Source: Maribacter huludaoensis (GTDB taxonomy: Bacteria > Bacteroidota > Bacteroidia > Flavobacteriales > Flavobacteriaceae). From it: a stretch of DNA of 64,000 bases. Made by a program: the position numbers and the translations under genes. This document shows, piece after piece, positions 25,552-36,100 of this stretch (position 1 is the first letter of the stretch; each line of letters opens with the position of its first letter). The notes under the pieces were generated by a model. That model did not search any database. It had not been told where the DNA came from and worked only from the letters and a program-made list of their open reading frames with translations. The DNA lies in assembly GCF_029350945.1 (NCBI RefSeq), contig NZ_JARKMS010000001.1, positions 2,375 through 66,374 of the forward strand. The letters run 5' to 3'.

Positions 25552-26373
25552 TTAGCCTAGACCAACATCTAAAGTCATCATTATTATAAAGCCCCCAATA
25601 AAGCCCATAGTTGCAATATCAGTGTACTTGTCTTGCTGGGTTTCAGGTATTACTTCTTCAACAACGACAAAGATCATTGCCCCTGCTGCAAATGAGAGTG
25701 CATAAGGTAAAATAGGCTGAAAAGTCATTACCGCCCAAGCACCTAATACTGCGGCTATTGGCTCCACGATAGCAGATGCCTGCCCAAACATAAAACTCTT
25801 TGTTCTACTTAGACCATGTCTACGTAATGGCATGGCAACGGCAAAACCTTCCGGAAAATTCTGTAAACCTATACCCAATGCCAATGCTACGGCACCGCCA
25901 ATAGAAGCTCCGTCAAAACCAGCCGCAACACCACCAAATAAAACACCCACCGCTAAACCCTCAGGTATATTGTGCAGAGTAATTGCCAAGGTTAACAGTG
26001 TTGTTCTACGCCAAGGAGTTTTTACCCCTTCCGCTTCGCTTTCCTTAAAGTTTATATGTAAATGTGGCAGAACTTTATCCAACCCAAAAATAAACATAGC
26101 GCCTAGAAAAAAACCAATTGCCGCAGGTATGACCTTCACAAAACCTTCTCCAGGACTCATTTCAATACCTGGCGCCAGTAAACTCCAAAAACTTGCCGCT
26201 ACCATTACTCCGCCAGTAAAACCCAGCATACCATCTAAAACGGCACGGTTCATTGTTTTAAACAGAAATACCAAAGCAGCGCCGGCAGCTGTTAGCCCCC
26301 AGGTAAACAATGTTGCATAAAACGCAGCCAACACTGGGTCTATAGATTCAAAATATGCTATAATTTCATTCAT
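25552..26373 (-). CDS. ZIP family metal transporter
   Basis: The 273-residue inner-membrane protein imports divalent metal (Zn2+, Fe2+ or Mn2+). Two signature metal-site helices are present: HNIPEGLAVGVLFGG and QNFPEGFAVAMPL. A short charged loop between helices III and IV contains HLHINFKESEAEG. It follows the DtxR-type regulator gene by 27 bases on the same strand, so regulator and transporter form an operon, divergent from a TonB-dependent receptor. The metal cannot be told from sequence. Confidence 0.93.
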   Translation of the reverse strand: MNEIIAYFESIDPVLAAFYATLFTWGLTAAGAALVFLFKTMNRAVLDGMLGFTGGVMVAASFWSLLAPGIEMSPGEGFVKVIPAAIGFFLGAMFIFGLDKVLPHLHINFKESEAEGVKTPWRRTTLLTLAITLHNIPEGLAVGVLFGGVAAGFDGASIGGAVALALGIGLQNFPEGFAVAMPLRRHGLSRTKSFMFGQASAIVEPIAAVLGAWAVMTFQPILPYALSFAAGAMIFVVVEEVIPETQQDKYTDIATMGFIGGFIIMMTLDVGLG

Positions 26374-26400
26374 AATCTTGATAATTCAACGGTTAAAAAC

Positions 26401-27063
26401 CTATTCTTCATCTACAATTTCCAAGAATAAATTTGTTGCTATTTGCTTAGAAATACTTATGGACCCTGATCTTGTTGAAATAGTTACGGAACCATCAAAC
26501 TCCTCAATTTCCAATATTTTAAAAGTATCGCCCAAAGCGATTTTATTCTTGTCCAAAAATTTTAAAAATGCCGCCGAAGAATCATTGACCCCAACACAAA
26601 CCCCCTGACTACCAACCGGCAATTCACTTATCAATTTTTTAACGGATTTGGTAAACACACCATCCTTGTTAGGTATTGGATCACCGTGAGGATCAACCTT
26701 AGGATATCCCAAATGCGCATCTAATTTATCTATTAAAGTATCACTTTTAATATGTTCCAGTTGCTCTGCCACAACATGGACCTCGTCCCAAGAAAAATTC
26801 AACTTATCTACCAAAAACACTTCCCATAGGCGATGTTTTCTGATTATAGAAAGCGCAACCAACCTCCCTTTCTCCGAAAGTGAGACACCCTGGTACTTTT
26901 TATAGTTGACAAGAGACTTTTCAGAAAGCTTCTTCACCATATCCGTAACAGACGATGGCTTCGTTTTCATCTGCTCTGCAATGGCATTGGTAGCCACAGA
27001 TTTACTATTAAAATCGCTTAAGTGATAGATTGTTTTTATGTAATCTTCTTCTGATAACGTCAT
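26401..27063 (-). CDS. DtxR/MntR-family metal-dependent repressor
   Basis: From the ATG at 27063 the protein has 220 residues. It has an N-terminal winged helix (EEDYIKTIYHLSDFNSKSVATNAIAEQMKTKPSSVTDMVKKLSEKSLV), a dimerisation/metal-binding domain (HRLWEVFLVDKLNFSWDEVHVVAEQLEHI) and a C-terminal FeoA/SH3-like domain from about residue 150. A seven-codon longer frame exists, but MTLSEEDYIKTIYHL is the normal family start. It probably represses its own ZIP operon and the divergent receptor when metal is sufficient. Confidence 0.93.
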   Translation of the reverse strand: MTLSEEDYIKTIYHLSDFNSKSVATNAIAEQMKTKPSSVTDMVKKLSEKSLVNYKKYQGVSLSEKGRLVALSIIRKHRLWEVFLVDKLNFSWDEVHVVAEQLEHIKSDTLIDKLDAHLGYPKVDPHGDPIPNKDGVFTKSVKKLISELPVGSQGVCVGVNDSSAAFLKFLDKNKIALGDTFKILEIEEFDGSVTISTRSGSISISKQIATNLFLEIVDEE

Positions 27064-27081
27064 TTGCAAACAATAATAACA

Positions 27082-27110
27082 CAAAAATACATTTTTATAC
27101 GTAAAAACAA
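27082..27110 (-). promoter_or_regulatory. Promoter of the DtxR-ZIP operon
   Basis: On the minus strand TTG (27110-27108), 18 bases, then TATTTTTG (27089-27082). The chosen ATG at 27063 lies 18 bases after the element. Confidence 0.68.
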
Positions 27111-27115
27111 TTTTT

Positions 27116-27141
27116 TAGTTTTGTCTAAAATTTATTTTAGA
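27116..27141 (+). promoter_or_regulatory. Receptor promoter with overlapping palindromic operator
   Basis: A -7 match TAGTTTTG (27116-27123) is followed immediately by the perfect palindrome TCTAAAA-TTTA-TTTTAGA (27124-27141), whose last base is the A of the receptor start codon. Its position over the expected transcription start suits a metal-dependent repressor site; the adjacent DtxR-type protein is the obvious candidate. Confidence 0.7.
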
Positions 27142-29417
27142 TGGTTAAAATTTTATTTTTTGCCTACACTATTCTTTATTTCGGCATGCTAAATGCGCAA
27201 AATTCTGAGATATCTGGCACAATATCATCTAACGGTGTGCCTGAAGCATATGTGAACATTTATTTAAAAGGTACACAAATTGGTACCGCTTCAGATGAAA
27301 ATGGTAAGTATTCACTTAAAAATGTTCCCTCTGGCAAATACACCCTCATTGCCTCCAATATTGGTTTTCAGAAATTTTACCAAATACTTACAATTACAGA
27401 AGGCCAGGATAAAATAATTGATATTAATTTAAAACCCTCTATAGAATCTTTGGACGAAATGGTCGTTACCGGAACTTTAAAACCTGTAAGTAGATTAGAG
27501 AGCCCGGTACCAGTAGAAGTTTATAAACCTACTTTTTTCAAGAAAAACCCAACGGCAAGTATTTTTGAAGCCCTGCAAAACGTTAACGGAGTTAGGCCAC
27601 AAATTAATTGTAACGTTTGTAATACGGGCGATATTCATATCAATGGACTGGAAGGTCCGTATACATTGGTATTGATAGATGGTATGCCCATTGTAAGTGG
27701 TTTGGGAACCGTGTACGGCTTATCTGGAATACCCAACTCTCTTATTGAACAAATTGAAGTAGTCAAAGGTCCTGCTTCTACACTATATGGTAGTGAAGCC
27801 GTTGGCGGACTCATTAACATCATCACCAAAAACAATTTGACAGCTCCTAAATTTTTTGCCGATAGTTTTGTGACCGATTGGGGTGAATTTAATCTAGATG
27901 TAGGGACAAAATTCAATGTAGGTAAAAAAGCAAATGTGCTTTTAGGCGCCAATTACTTCAAGTACGACAACCCTATTGATAATAATGGAGATAATTTTAC
28001 AGACCTAACCTTACAAGATAGAATTTCAGTTTTTCAGAAATGGAACTTCACAAGAAAAAACTCACGCATCTTTTCTTTGGCAGGTCGCTTTTTTTACGAA
28101 GATCGGTGGGGCGGAGAAATGCAATGGACACCGGAATTTAGAGGCGGAGACGAAGTATATGGCGAAAGTATATACACCCGAAGATGGGAAGTATTAGGGA
28201 AATATGAATTACCGATTGAAGAACAGATGATGCTGTCTTTCTCCTATAATGACCACAAGCAGAATTCGGTTTATGGTGATGTTCCTTACTTGGCAGATCA
28301 ACGAATTGGGTTTACCCAATTAACATGGTATAAAACTATAGGAAAACACAGCTTATTAGTGGGTTCTGCCTTACGCTATAATTACTATGACGACAGCACT
28401 CCCGCTACATTTAGTACAGAGGGGAATGAGCCAGATGAAGTATTAATACCCAGTTTATTTATTCAAGATGAAGTAGCGTTCAATAAAAAACATTCTTTAC
28501 TTCTTGGAGGAAGATATGATTACGACAGCCGCCATGGAAACATATTTACACCCAGAGCGGCATACAGGTTCAAGTTTACTGATAATGATATCATTCGCTT
28601 AAATGCCGGTACCGGTTTTAGGGTAGTGAATCTATTTACAGAAGATCACGCAGCGTTAACCGGATCAAGAGATGTTATTATTGCAGAAGAACTGAAACCC
28701 GAACGTTCATTTAATGTCAACCTAAATTATTTAAAGAAAATTTATGGTGATAACGGTACTTTCGTTGGTTTGGATGCCTCTTTATTTTACACAAATTTCC
28801 AAAATGTAATTATTCCTGATTATGACACCAATCCTAATCAGATTATATATGATAATCTAAACGGCACCTCAATTTCAAAAGGGATAAGTGCCAACGTAGA
28901 CGTAGCTTTCTACAACGGTTTAAAACTGATGATAGGCGGTACCATACAAGATGTCAGTAATACGGAAGACGGCGTAAAGGAAAGACAGATTCTTACAGAA
29001 AGTTATTCAGCAAACTGGAGTGTTAGCTATGATATCCGTACCTGGGACCTAACTATTGATTATACCGGAAATTTGTATGGACCTATGCGACTACCTACCT
29101 TAGGCGACAACGACCCTAGAAGTGATTTTTCTCCGGCATGGAGTATTCAAAATATACAATTATCTTATGATGGAATAGAAAATCTTGAATTCTACGGAGG
29201 TGTAAAAAATCTGTTAGATTGGACACCTAATAGAGGAAATCCGTTCATTATTGCCCGCGCAAACGATCCATTTGATAAAGAAGTTACCTTTGATGCCAAT
29301 GGCAATGCCGTTGCCACACCAAACAACCCAAATGCATTAACTTTTGACCCATCTTATGTTTATGGACCTAACCAAGGCATACGATCATTTTTTGGAGTAC
29401 GTTACACCTTGAATTAA
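27141..29417 (+). CDS. TonB-dependent receptor, probably metal or metal-chelate uptake
   Basis: The 758-residue protein has a signal peptide (to about MLNAQ, residue 20), a carboxypeptidase-regulatory-like domain (~24-108) and a plug (~120-230). The plug contains an unusual NCNVCNTGDIHINGLEGPYTLVLIDGMP with two cysteines. A beta-barrel follows, ending GIRSFFGVRYTLN. Receptors with this cysteine pair next to ZIP and DtxR genes are plausible outer-membrane partners of divalent-metal uptake. The start codon overlaps the palindrome described at 27124-27141, and the leader would be only about ten bases. Substrate is inference from context. Confidence 0.9.
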   Translation: MVKILFFAYTILYFGMLNAQNSEISGTISSNGVPEAYVNIYLKGTQIGTASDENGKYSLKNVPSGKYTLIASNIGFQKFYQILTITEGQDKIIDINLKPSIESLDEMVVTGTLKPVSRLESPVPVEVYKPTFFKKNPTASIFEALQNVNGVRPQINCNVCNTGDIHINGLEGPYTLVLIDGMPIVSGLGTVYGLSGIPNSLIEQIEVVKGPASTLYGSEAVGGLINIITKNNLTAPKFFADSFVTDWGEFNLDVGTKFNVGKKANVLLGANYFKYDNPIDNNGDNFTDLTLQDRISVFQKWNFTRKNSRIFSLAGRFFYEDRWGGEMQWTPEFRGGDEVYGESIYTRRWEVLGKYELPIEEQMMLSFSYNDHKQNSVYGDVPYLADQRIGFTQLTWYKTIGKHSLLVGSALRYNYYDDSTPATFSTEGNEPDEVLIPSLFIQDEVAFNKKHSLLLGGRYDYDSRHGNIFTPRAAYRFKFTDNDIIRLNAGTGFRVVNLFTEDHAALTGSRDVIIAEELKPERSFNVNLNYLKKIYGDNGTFVGLDASLFYTNFQNVIIPDYDTNPNQIIYDNLNGTSISKGISANVDVAFYNGLKLMIGGTIQDVSNTEDGVKERQILTESYSANWSVSYDIRTWDLTIDYTGNLYGPMRLPTLGDNDPRSDFSPAWSIQNIQLSYDGIENLEFYGGVKNLLDWTPNRGNPFIIARANDPFDKEVTFDANGNAVATPNNPNALTFDPSYVYGPNQGIRSFFGVRYTLN

Positions 29418-29441
29418 GCACAAAAGACAATTGCTATTTTG

Positions 29442-29449
29442 TATTTTTG
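29442..29449 (+). promoter_or_regulatory. Candidate -7 element for crtY
   Basis: TATTTTTG matches TAnnTTTG and lies 42 bases upstream of the lycopene cyclase ATG. No well-spaced -33 TTG was seen. Confidence 0.45.
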
Positions 29450-29491
29450 AACAGCTCAGCAGAACAAGATTCTGATTGATGCTTACATACT

Positions 29492-30634
29492 ATGAACGAA
29501 TACGATTATATTATTATTGGCGCAGGTGCATCTGGTTTATTACTTGCTGATGCCATGTTGAACGATTCGTTTTTTGATCAAAAAAAAATTCTGTTACTTG
29601 ACAAAAATGCAAAAGACACCAATGATAGAACATGGTGTTTTTGGGAAAAGGGCAATGGTAAGTTTGAAGATATTGTACATAAAAAATGGAATTCTATCCA
29701 CTTTCAAGGAAAAGATGTTTTAAAGCGAACAGATATAAGTCCGTATACCTATAAAATGATAAGAAGCATTGATTTCTATAATCATTATCTAGGTCGCGTT
29801 AAAGAATCGGTTAACATTACCTTTGCTCAAGAAACTTTAATTAACTTTGAAGAATCTGAAAGCAAAGTAACTGTTCATACTGCTAAAAAAACCTATTCTG
29901 GAAAGTACATATTCAACAGCCTTTTCGACTATAGAATGGCAACCGGTCAGAAGAAATATCCTGTATTGCAACAGCATTTTGTAGGTTGGGTAATAAAGAC
30001 CGACAAGCCTATCTTTGATAGTAATGAAGTTACATATATGGACTTTTCTATTCCACAAAAAGGAAATACACGCTTTATGTATGTACTACCTTATGCCAAT
30101 AACACGGCGTTAATTGAATATACTTTGTTTTCTGAAGAGTTGTTGGAAAAAGCGGAATATACTGAAGCGATCAAACACTACATACAAGAGCGATTTGCAT
30201 GTGAAACCTATGAAATAATTGAAAAAGAAGCTGGTAGCATACCCATGACAGCCTATGATTTTAGGGAGCACCACACCAATAGAGTTAGATATATTGGTAC
30301 GGCAGGCGGTTGGGCCAAACCTAGTACTGGATATACTTTAATGAGCACCGCAACTAAAGTTCCTAAACTTATAGATTTCTTAAAACAAGAAAAACCACTT
30401 AAAAAGTTGAAATTAAAAGGTAAATTTTGGTTTTATGATATGCTATTTTTAGATGTTTTGCATAATAATAATGCAAAAGGGCATACCATATTCGAGTCTA
30501 TTTTTAAAACTTTAAAACCACAAATGGTATTTAAATTCTTAGATGAACAAACAAGCTTAAAAGAAGATATTGTCTATATCAATTCCTGTCCTAAAACACC
30601 CTTCATAAAAGCCCTGCTCAAAAGAATTTTTTAA
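29492..30634 (+). CDS. crtY: Lycopene beta-cyclase (CrtY family)
   Basis: The 380-residue flavoprotein cyclises the ends of lycopene to beta-ionone rings, giving beta-carotene. It has the N-terminal dinucleotide motif DYIIIGAGASGLLLA (5-19), the family stretch NDRTWCFWEKGNG (~49-61) and the C-terminal conserved GGWAKPSTGYTLMSTA. It is convergent with a polyprenyl synthase, sharing the overlapping stop codons in TTAA. No other carotenoid gene lies in the window, so the rest of the pathway must be elsewhere. Confidence 0.92.
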   Translation: MNEYDYIIIGAGASGLLLADAMLNDSFFDQKKILLLDKNAKDTNDRTWCFWEKGNGKFEDIVHKKWNSIHFQGKDVLKRTDISPYTYKMIRSIDFYNHYLGRVKESVNITFAQETLINFEESESKVTVHTAKKTYSGKYIFNSLFDYRMATGQKKYPVLQQHFVGWVIKTDKPIFDSNEVTYMDFSIPQKGNTRFMYVLPYANNTALIEYTLFSEELLEKAEYTEAIKHYIQERFACETYEIIEKEAGSIPMTAYDFREHHTNRVRYIGTAGGWAKPSTGYTLMSTATKVPKLIDFLKQEKPLKKLKLKGKFWFYDMLFLDVLHNNNAKGHTIFESIFKTLKPQMVFKFLDEQTSLKEDIVYINSCPKTPFIKALLKRIF

Positions 30635-31614
30635 ACAGTTCTGTTCATTAAATTTTTACCAAATTCTCTTAACAAGTTTTTATTTTCTTCTACAATATCC
30701 ATCTCCTCAAGAACCTCAAATGCCTTTGCCGTATAATCTGAAATAGCCATTTTAGTTGCATTATCAGCCTCTGTTCTTTCAAAAATTGAACGTACGGCCT
30801 TTATTTTAGCGTCTGCTTCTTTTGGTTGAATAGAGTATAAATGTTCTAACTCTTTCACCATCATTTCAGAACCTGAGTTAAGCGCTTTTAAATATAAATA
30901 TGTTTTCTTATTTTCAATAATATCACCGCCCACTTGCTTACCAAAAGTCTCTGGATCACCAAATACATCTAAATAATCATCTTGTAATTGAAAAGCTATG
31001 CCCAGGTTTAGTCCAAAATTATACATTTGCTCTTGTGCCTTTTCAGAGGCACCTGCAACAATGGCACCCATTTTTAAAGCAGCAGCTACAAGAACAGCCG
31101 TTTTAAATTCGATCATTTTCAGATATTCCGGCAACATGACATCATCTCTAGTTTCAAAATCAACATCATATTGCTGACCTTCGCAGACCTCTAAGGCCGT
31201 TTTACTAAAAAGTTTAGCCAAATCGCGAAAAACATTTGGCTCGTAATTTTCAAATAACTGATAAGCCATAATCAACATAGCATCACCAGAAAGAATACCC
31301 GTGTTAATATCCCACTTTTCATGAACGGTAGTCTGCCCTCTACGCACAGGGGCATCATCCATAATATCATCGTGCACCAAAGAAAAATTATGAAATACTT
31401 CAATAGCAACAGCAGCATCCAAAGCTTCTTTAAAATCCGCATCAAAAATTTCAGCTGTCATTAAAACCAATACCGGCCTAAGACGTTTCCCCCCTAAACC
31501 GAGAATATAAGTAATGGGCTCATAAAGGTTTCTAGGTTCCTTCGTGATTTTTTTTGAGTCCAAATACGCAATAAACTCATCTCTATATTCTTCAATAGTG
31601 TGCATTACAGGCAA
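30631..31614 (-). CDS. Polyprenyl (probably geranylgeranyl) diphosphate synthase
   Basis: The 327-residue trans-prenyltransferase carries GGKRLRPVLVLM (41-52), the first Asp-rich motif DDIMD (82-86, in LVHDDIMDDAPVRRG) and the second QLQDDYLDVFGD. Five residues before the first motif is F77, and four before is S78. An aromatic only at -5 is the pattern of short-chain synthases making C20 products. With crtY adjacent, a GGPP synthase feeding carotenoids is likely, though FPP or octaprenyl synthase cannot be excluded. Confidence 0.88.
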   Translation of the reverse strand: MPVMHTIEEYRDEFIAYLDSKKITKEPRNLYEPITYILGLGGKRLRPVLVLMTAEIFDADFKEALDAAVAIEVFHNFSLVHDDIMDDAPVRRGQTTVHEKWDINTGILSGDAMLIMAYQLFENYEPNVFRDLAKLFSKTALEVCEGQQYDVDFETRDDVMLPEYLKMIEFKTAVLVAAALKMGAIVAGASEKAQEQMYNFGLNLGIAFQLQDDYLDVFGDPETFGKQVGGDIIENKKTYLYLKALNSGSEMMVKELEHLYSIQPKEADAKIKAVRSIFERTEADNATKMAISDYTAKAFEVLEEMDIVEENKNLLREFGKNLMNRTV

Positions 31615-31750
31615 TTTTTTTCAAAAATAGAATAAATATGATTGAAATAAGGTGATTTGACCACTATAAGAATTAAATGTCAACACCTATATTTTACTCC
31701 ATTTAAAAAGTATGGATACTTGAGGCTTAAAAAGGGAATTTTAAATCTTA

Positions 31751-32767
31751 TTATAAAGAAGCACGTTTAATTAACCTAGAAGGTATAATTACCTGAGTAG
31801 TACTCTCATTTTTAATATGTTTTGCAGCCAGCTTTGCCATTTCATTAAAATCCGTAGAAATAGTAGTAATACCTCCAAAAACAATCTCTTTAGAAACATT
31901 ATCGTTTTGGGAAAGAATACCAATATCTTCACCAATACTTAATTTTTTTCGCACGGCATCACGTAAAATATGCCATAAAATAGTATCGCCTAAGGCAAAA
32001 TAAAGATTGCCTTTGGCGGCAGATCCTATGGTATAGTTGTTCTTCACCATTCCGTTAACGGAATGTTCTTTTAAAAATCTTTCAAAGGTATTTTTGATAC
32101 TTATAGGGGAAAAATCACTTTCCTCATTAAAATAAAGTATAATTTTAGAATACTTTTTTATTTCCGGAAGTAGCTGTACCAATGAAGAGTAGATTACATT
32201 TTCAAATTCTTGAGAAATATATGAAAAAGACTTTCCTAGATTTAAATAACGATCTACCACCAATAATTTTTTAGCTTCAATATTTTGCAATAACTGGGTC
32301 ACCTTTTCATGCTGTATGGGTGCAATTACATACATACCATATTTACCGTTAATATTGGTGAGTATTGTTTCAAAAACGGTAAGATTATTATGGTGAAAAA
32401 AAACATCGATTTGAAATCGTTTACCCATTTCTTTTCTAAATGTTTTGTAAAATTCCTCTTGGTAACTTTGAAAAGCGAACAATAACAAAGCCATTCTTTT
32501 GGTGATATTCGTAGCCTGACTTATAACAAAATACCCCTTTAATTGTCTAGACTCAATTAAGCCTCTGTTCTTTAATTCTTCATAAGCCTTAAAGATTGTT
32601 TTTCTAGCATATCCAATCTCCTCAACCATAATGTTTATAGAGGGTAGTTGATCACCTACCAGTAATTCACCATCTTCAATAGATTCAATGACACCTTGAA
32701 CCAATTGCTCGTGTTTTGTAAGATTGTTGTTGTGGGTCAGGTTTAAAATTTTACTAATAACCGCCAT
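31751..32767 (-). CDS. GntR-family regulator with LacI/PBP-like effector domain
   Basis: The 338-residue protein combines an N-terminal GntR winged helix (~15-80: HEQLVQGVIESIEDGELLVGDQLPSINIMVEEIGYARKTIFKAYEELKNRGLIES) with a ~250-residue domain resembling the periplasmic-binding-type effector domain of LacI regulators (GMYVIAPIQHEKVTQLL ... EDIGILSQNDNVSKEIVFGGITTISTDFNEMAKLAAKHI). It stands divergent to the SusC gene across a 356-base gap holding a palindrome, so it probably controls the SusC/SusD locus in response to a small ligand. Confidence 0.88.
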   Translation of the reverse strand: MAVISKILNLTHNNNLTKHEQLVQGVIESIEDGELLVGDQLPSINIMVEEIGYARKTIFKAYEELKNRGLIESRQLKGYFVISQATNITKRMALLLFAFQSYQEEFYKTFRKEMGKRFQIDVFFHHNNLTVFETILTNINGKYGMYVIAPIQHEKVTQLLQNIEAKKLLVVDRYLNLGKSFSYISQEFENVIYSSLVQLLPEIKKYSKIILYFNEESDFSPISIKNTFERFLKEHSVNGMVKNNYTIGSAAKGNLYFALGDTILWHILRDAVRKKLSIGEDIGILSQNDNVSKEIVFGGITTISTDFNEMAKLAAKHIKNESTTQVIIPSRLIKRASL

Positions 32768-33123
32768 AAATTCTAGTCAAATTTGCAGCCGTCAATATAC
32801 AATTTAATAAAAGACATCAAAATTTTGTCAAGGATATATAGTGCTATTGCACATGGCAATTCTACCAAAAAGCAAGGAAAATAAGCTTTTTTGAGTATTG
32901 AAGAATAATTAACAAAATAAACTAATGGTTGTATTTTAATAATAATTTATGATCTAAATCATAATTTGAAAAAATAAGCTACCAAAATTTATTAAATTAA
33001 CATTTATTTATATATTTGTTTGCAGTAGCATAGTGTATCATAGTCTTTTTATCTCAAAAGCTTCCTGAAGAGATTATAATATCCGTGCCAGCTTAATAAC
33101 TAACAACTGTAAGAACTAACTTT
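32768..33123 (+). promoter_or_regulatory. Control region of the SusC/SusD locus
   Basis: No gene found. The palindrome TTATGAT-CTAA-ATCATAA (32947-32964) has perfect 7-bp arms and lies ~50 bases upstream of a -7 match TATATTTG (33011-33018), which leaves a ~100-base leader before the SusC ATG. The palindrome is a candidate site for the divergent GntR-type regulator. Confidence 0.6.
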
Positions 33124-36100
33124 ATGAATTATCAAAAAAACTTTCCTAAGTTTTCCATGATTCGAAATCATGCGAGCTTAACGATGATTTTATTTTTTAG
33201 TGGATTTCTTTTTATGAACCTCCACGCACAGACGACCGTGTCCGGAACTGTTACTTCGGCATCGGACAACATGCCGTTACCAGGTGTTTCGGTCATTGAT
33301 GCAAACAACCCAACGACTGGGGTACAAGCAGATTTTGATGGTAACTTTACCATTACCGTAGATGATGGTAGTACCAGTTTACGATTTAGCTACATTGGTT
33401 TTAAGGCAGTGGTGGTACCGGTAAACAACCAAAGTACCATTAATGTATCACTTGAAGAAGATGTTGCCAACCTAGACGAAGTTGTAGTCGTTGGTTACGG
33501 TACCCAGAAAAAGGCAACGGTAACAGGTGCGGTAACAGCTGTACAAGGACCTGTACTTGAAAGTTCTCCGGCCATTAGTGTATCTAACTCCCTTGCAGGT
33601 AGACTACCAGGTGTTGTAATTGTTCAGACCAGTGGAGAGCCTGGTAATGACGAATCTAACATTAGCATTCGTGGAACGAACACATTGGGTAACAACCAGC
33701 CATTAATTGTAATTGACGGTATACCAGATAGAGATGGTGGCATAGGTCGTATTAACCCAGATGATATTGCAAATATATCTGTACTAAAAGATGCCTCTGC
33801 AGCTATTTATGGGGCTAGAGCGGCAAATGGTGCAATTATCGTTACCACTAAAACTGGTAAGCCCGGTAAAATGCAGATCAATTACAAAGCAGATTTTGGT
33901 ATAACCAGACCAACAAGAACTCCAGAAATGGCTAGTGCTGTAGAGTACCAAACTATTATGAACGAATTGGCGATTTTTAATAGTAACATTCCATCTTCTC
34001 AGTGGGGAGCGGCAAATACGGCTTTTCAAAACTCTGGAAGTTATACCATTCCAGGAAGCGACCCGGCAGAAACCGTAAACGCTGCATTTAGTCCAGAAAC
34101 GATTAATAACCATAGAACGAATGCCGATCCATGGTTATACCCAGATACGGATTGGTTTGGCGCTACTTTTCAAGATTGGGCAGAACAACAGAGACACAAC
34201 TTATCCATAAGCGGAGGTAATGAAGATTTAAAGTACTATGCCTCTATAGGTTATGCAGACCAAGGTGCTATCTATAAAAATTCGGCGAACAGATACCAAC
34301 AATATAATTTTAGAATCAATACCGATGCTAGAATTAATGACTATCTATCCACTAAATTAAGTATGGGATATAGAAAGGAAGATAGAACCTTTCCTACTGA
34401 AGGTGCAGGTGCTATTTTTAGAATGTTAATGAGAGGTAGACCTAACGAACCTGCAATATGGCCAAATGGCTTACCAGGACCTGATATTGAAAACGGGCAA
34501 CAGCCAGTGGTCGTTACTACCAATGCTACAGGTTATGACAAACAACCAACCGATTATTTACAATTTACCGGTTCCGTAGACATTACAAACCCGTGGATAG
34601 AAGGTTTGAAAATGACTTTATTGGCTGGTGTAGATCAAAGTCAATTACGTAGAAAATTATGGCAGACACCTTGGACACTTTACTCTCTAGACCGCGCAAA
34701 CTATATTGCTACCGGGGTACCGGAACTTAGCGGTTCTATACGTTCCAACTTTACGGATGCAAGATTATTACAATCATCTAACAACGTTTTAAATACCAAC
34801 CTTACCGGTTTGTTAAGTTATGACAAAACAATAGGTGATAATCACACTATTAATTTATTGGCAGGTGTAACCCGGGAAAATTTTCAAGGAGAATTTTTCT
34901 CGGCTTTTAGAAGAAACTATCTTTCTACAGCAGTTGACCAGCTTGGTGTTGGTGGCGAAATTGCACAGGAAACCGATGGTTTTGGGTATAACCGAACACG
35001 TTTGGGTTACTATGGTCGTGCTCAATACAACTTTAAGGAAAAGTATTTAGCTGAGTTTATTTGGAGATATGATGGTTCATATATATTCCCAGGTAATGAT
35101 CGTTTTGGATTCTTCCCAGGTTTATTGGTTGGTTGGAACATTAATAATGAAGATTGGTTCAACGTAGATTCTATAAGCTACTTAAAGTTAAGAGGATCTT
35201 ACGGTGAAATGGGTAATGATCAAGTTTCTTTTGACACAAACGGTGATGGCGAAATTACTGATGACGAATTACAGGAATATGCTTACCAATCTATTTATGA
35301 ATTTGGTCAATATCCAATTAACGGACAAGTACAGACAACATTGTTCGAAAATCTTTTAGCCAACCCAAGTTTTACCTGGGAGCGTGCCAAAAACTATAAT
35401 ATTGGTTTAGATGGTATTGTACTAGATGGTAAACTAAGTTTCACTTTAGAATACTTCTTGAACAAGCGTGATCAAATACTTATTCAGAAAACTGGTTCTA
35501 CACCAGGATCTTCTGGTATTTCTACACTACTACCACCTGTGAATGCAGGAAAAGTAAACAATGAAGGTTTTGAATTCGCATTAAACTATTTTGGTGGAAA
35601 TGTAGAAGGATTTAAATGGGATGTTGGTGTTAATGGAGGTTATGCACAGAACACAGTTGAGTTCTTAGACGAAATTCCTGGTGCACCAAGTTACCAATTA
35701 CAAGAAGGAAAGCCTATTGGTTCCTATTTAGTATATGAATCTGACGGTGTCTTTATTGATCAGGCTGCCATAGACTCAAATCCACTGGATTACAGTGCCG
35801 TTAAGCCTACATTAGAGCCAGGAGACATGAAGTTCAAAGATATTAATGGTGATGGTGCCATTAATGATTTAGATCAAGTTAGGTTAAAGAACAGTATTAA
35901 TCCTAATTTCAACTTTGGTGTTACTTTCAATGCTTCTTATAAGAATTTTGACCTTTCGGTATTATTGCAGGGAGCAACAGGTGCTAAATTATTCATCCAG
36001 ACAGAATCTGGTGATATTGGTAACTTCTTAAAATACAGCTTCGATAATAGATGGAGTCCTGATAATCCAAGTAGCGTTCATCCAAGACTTGCAAGTCGTG

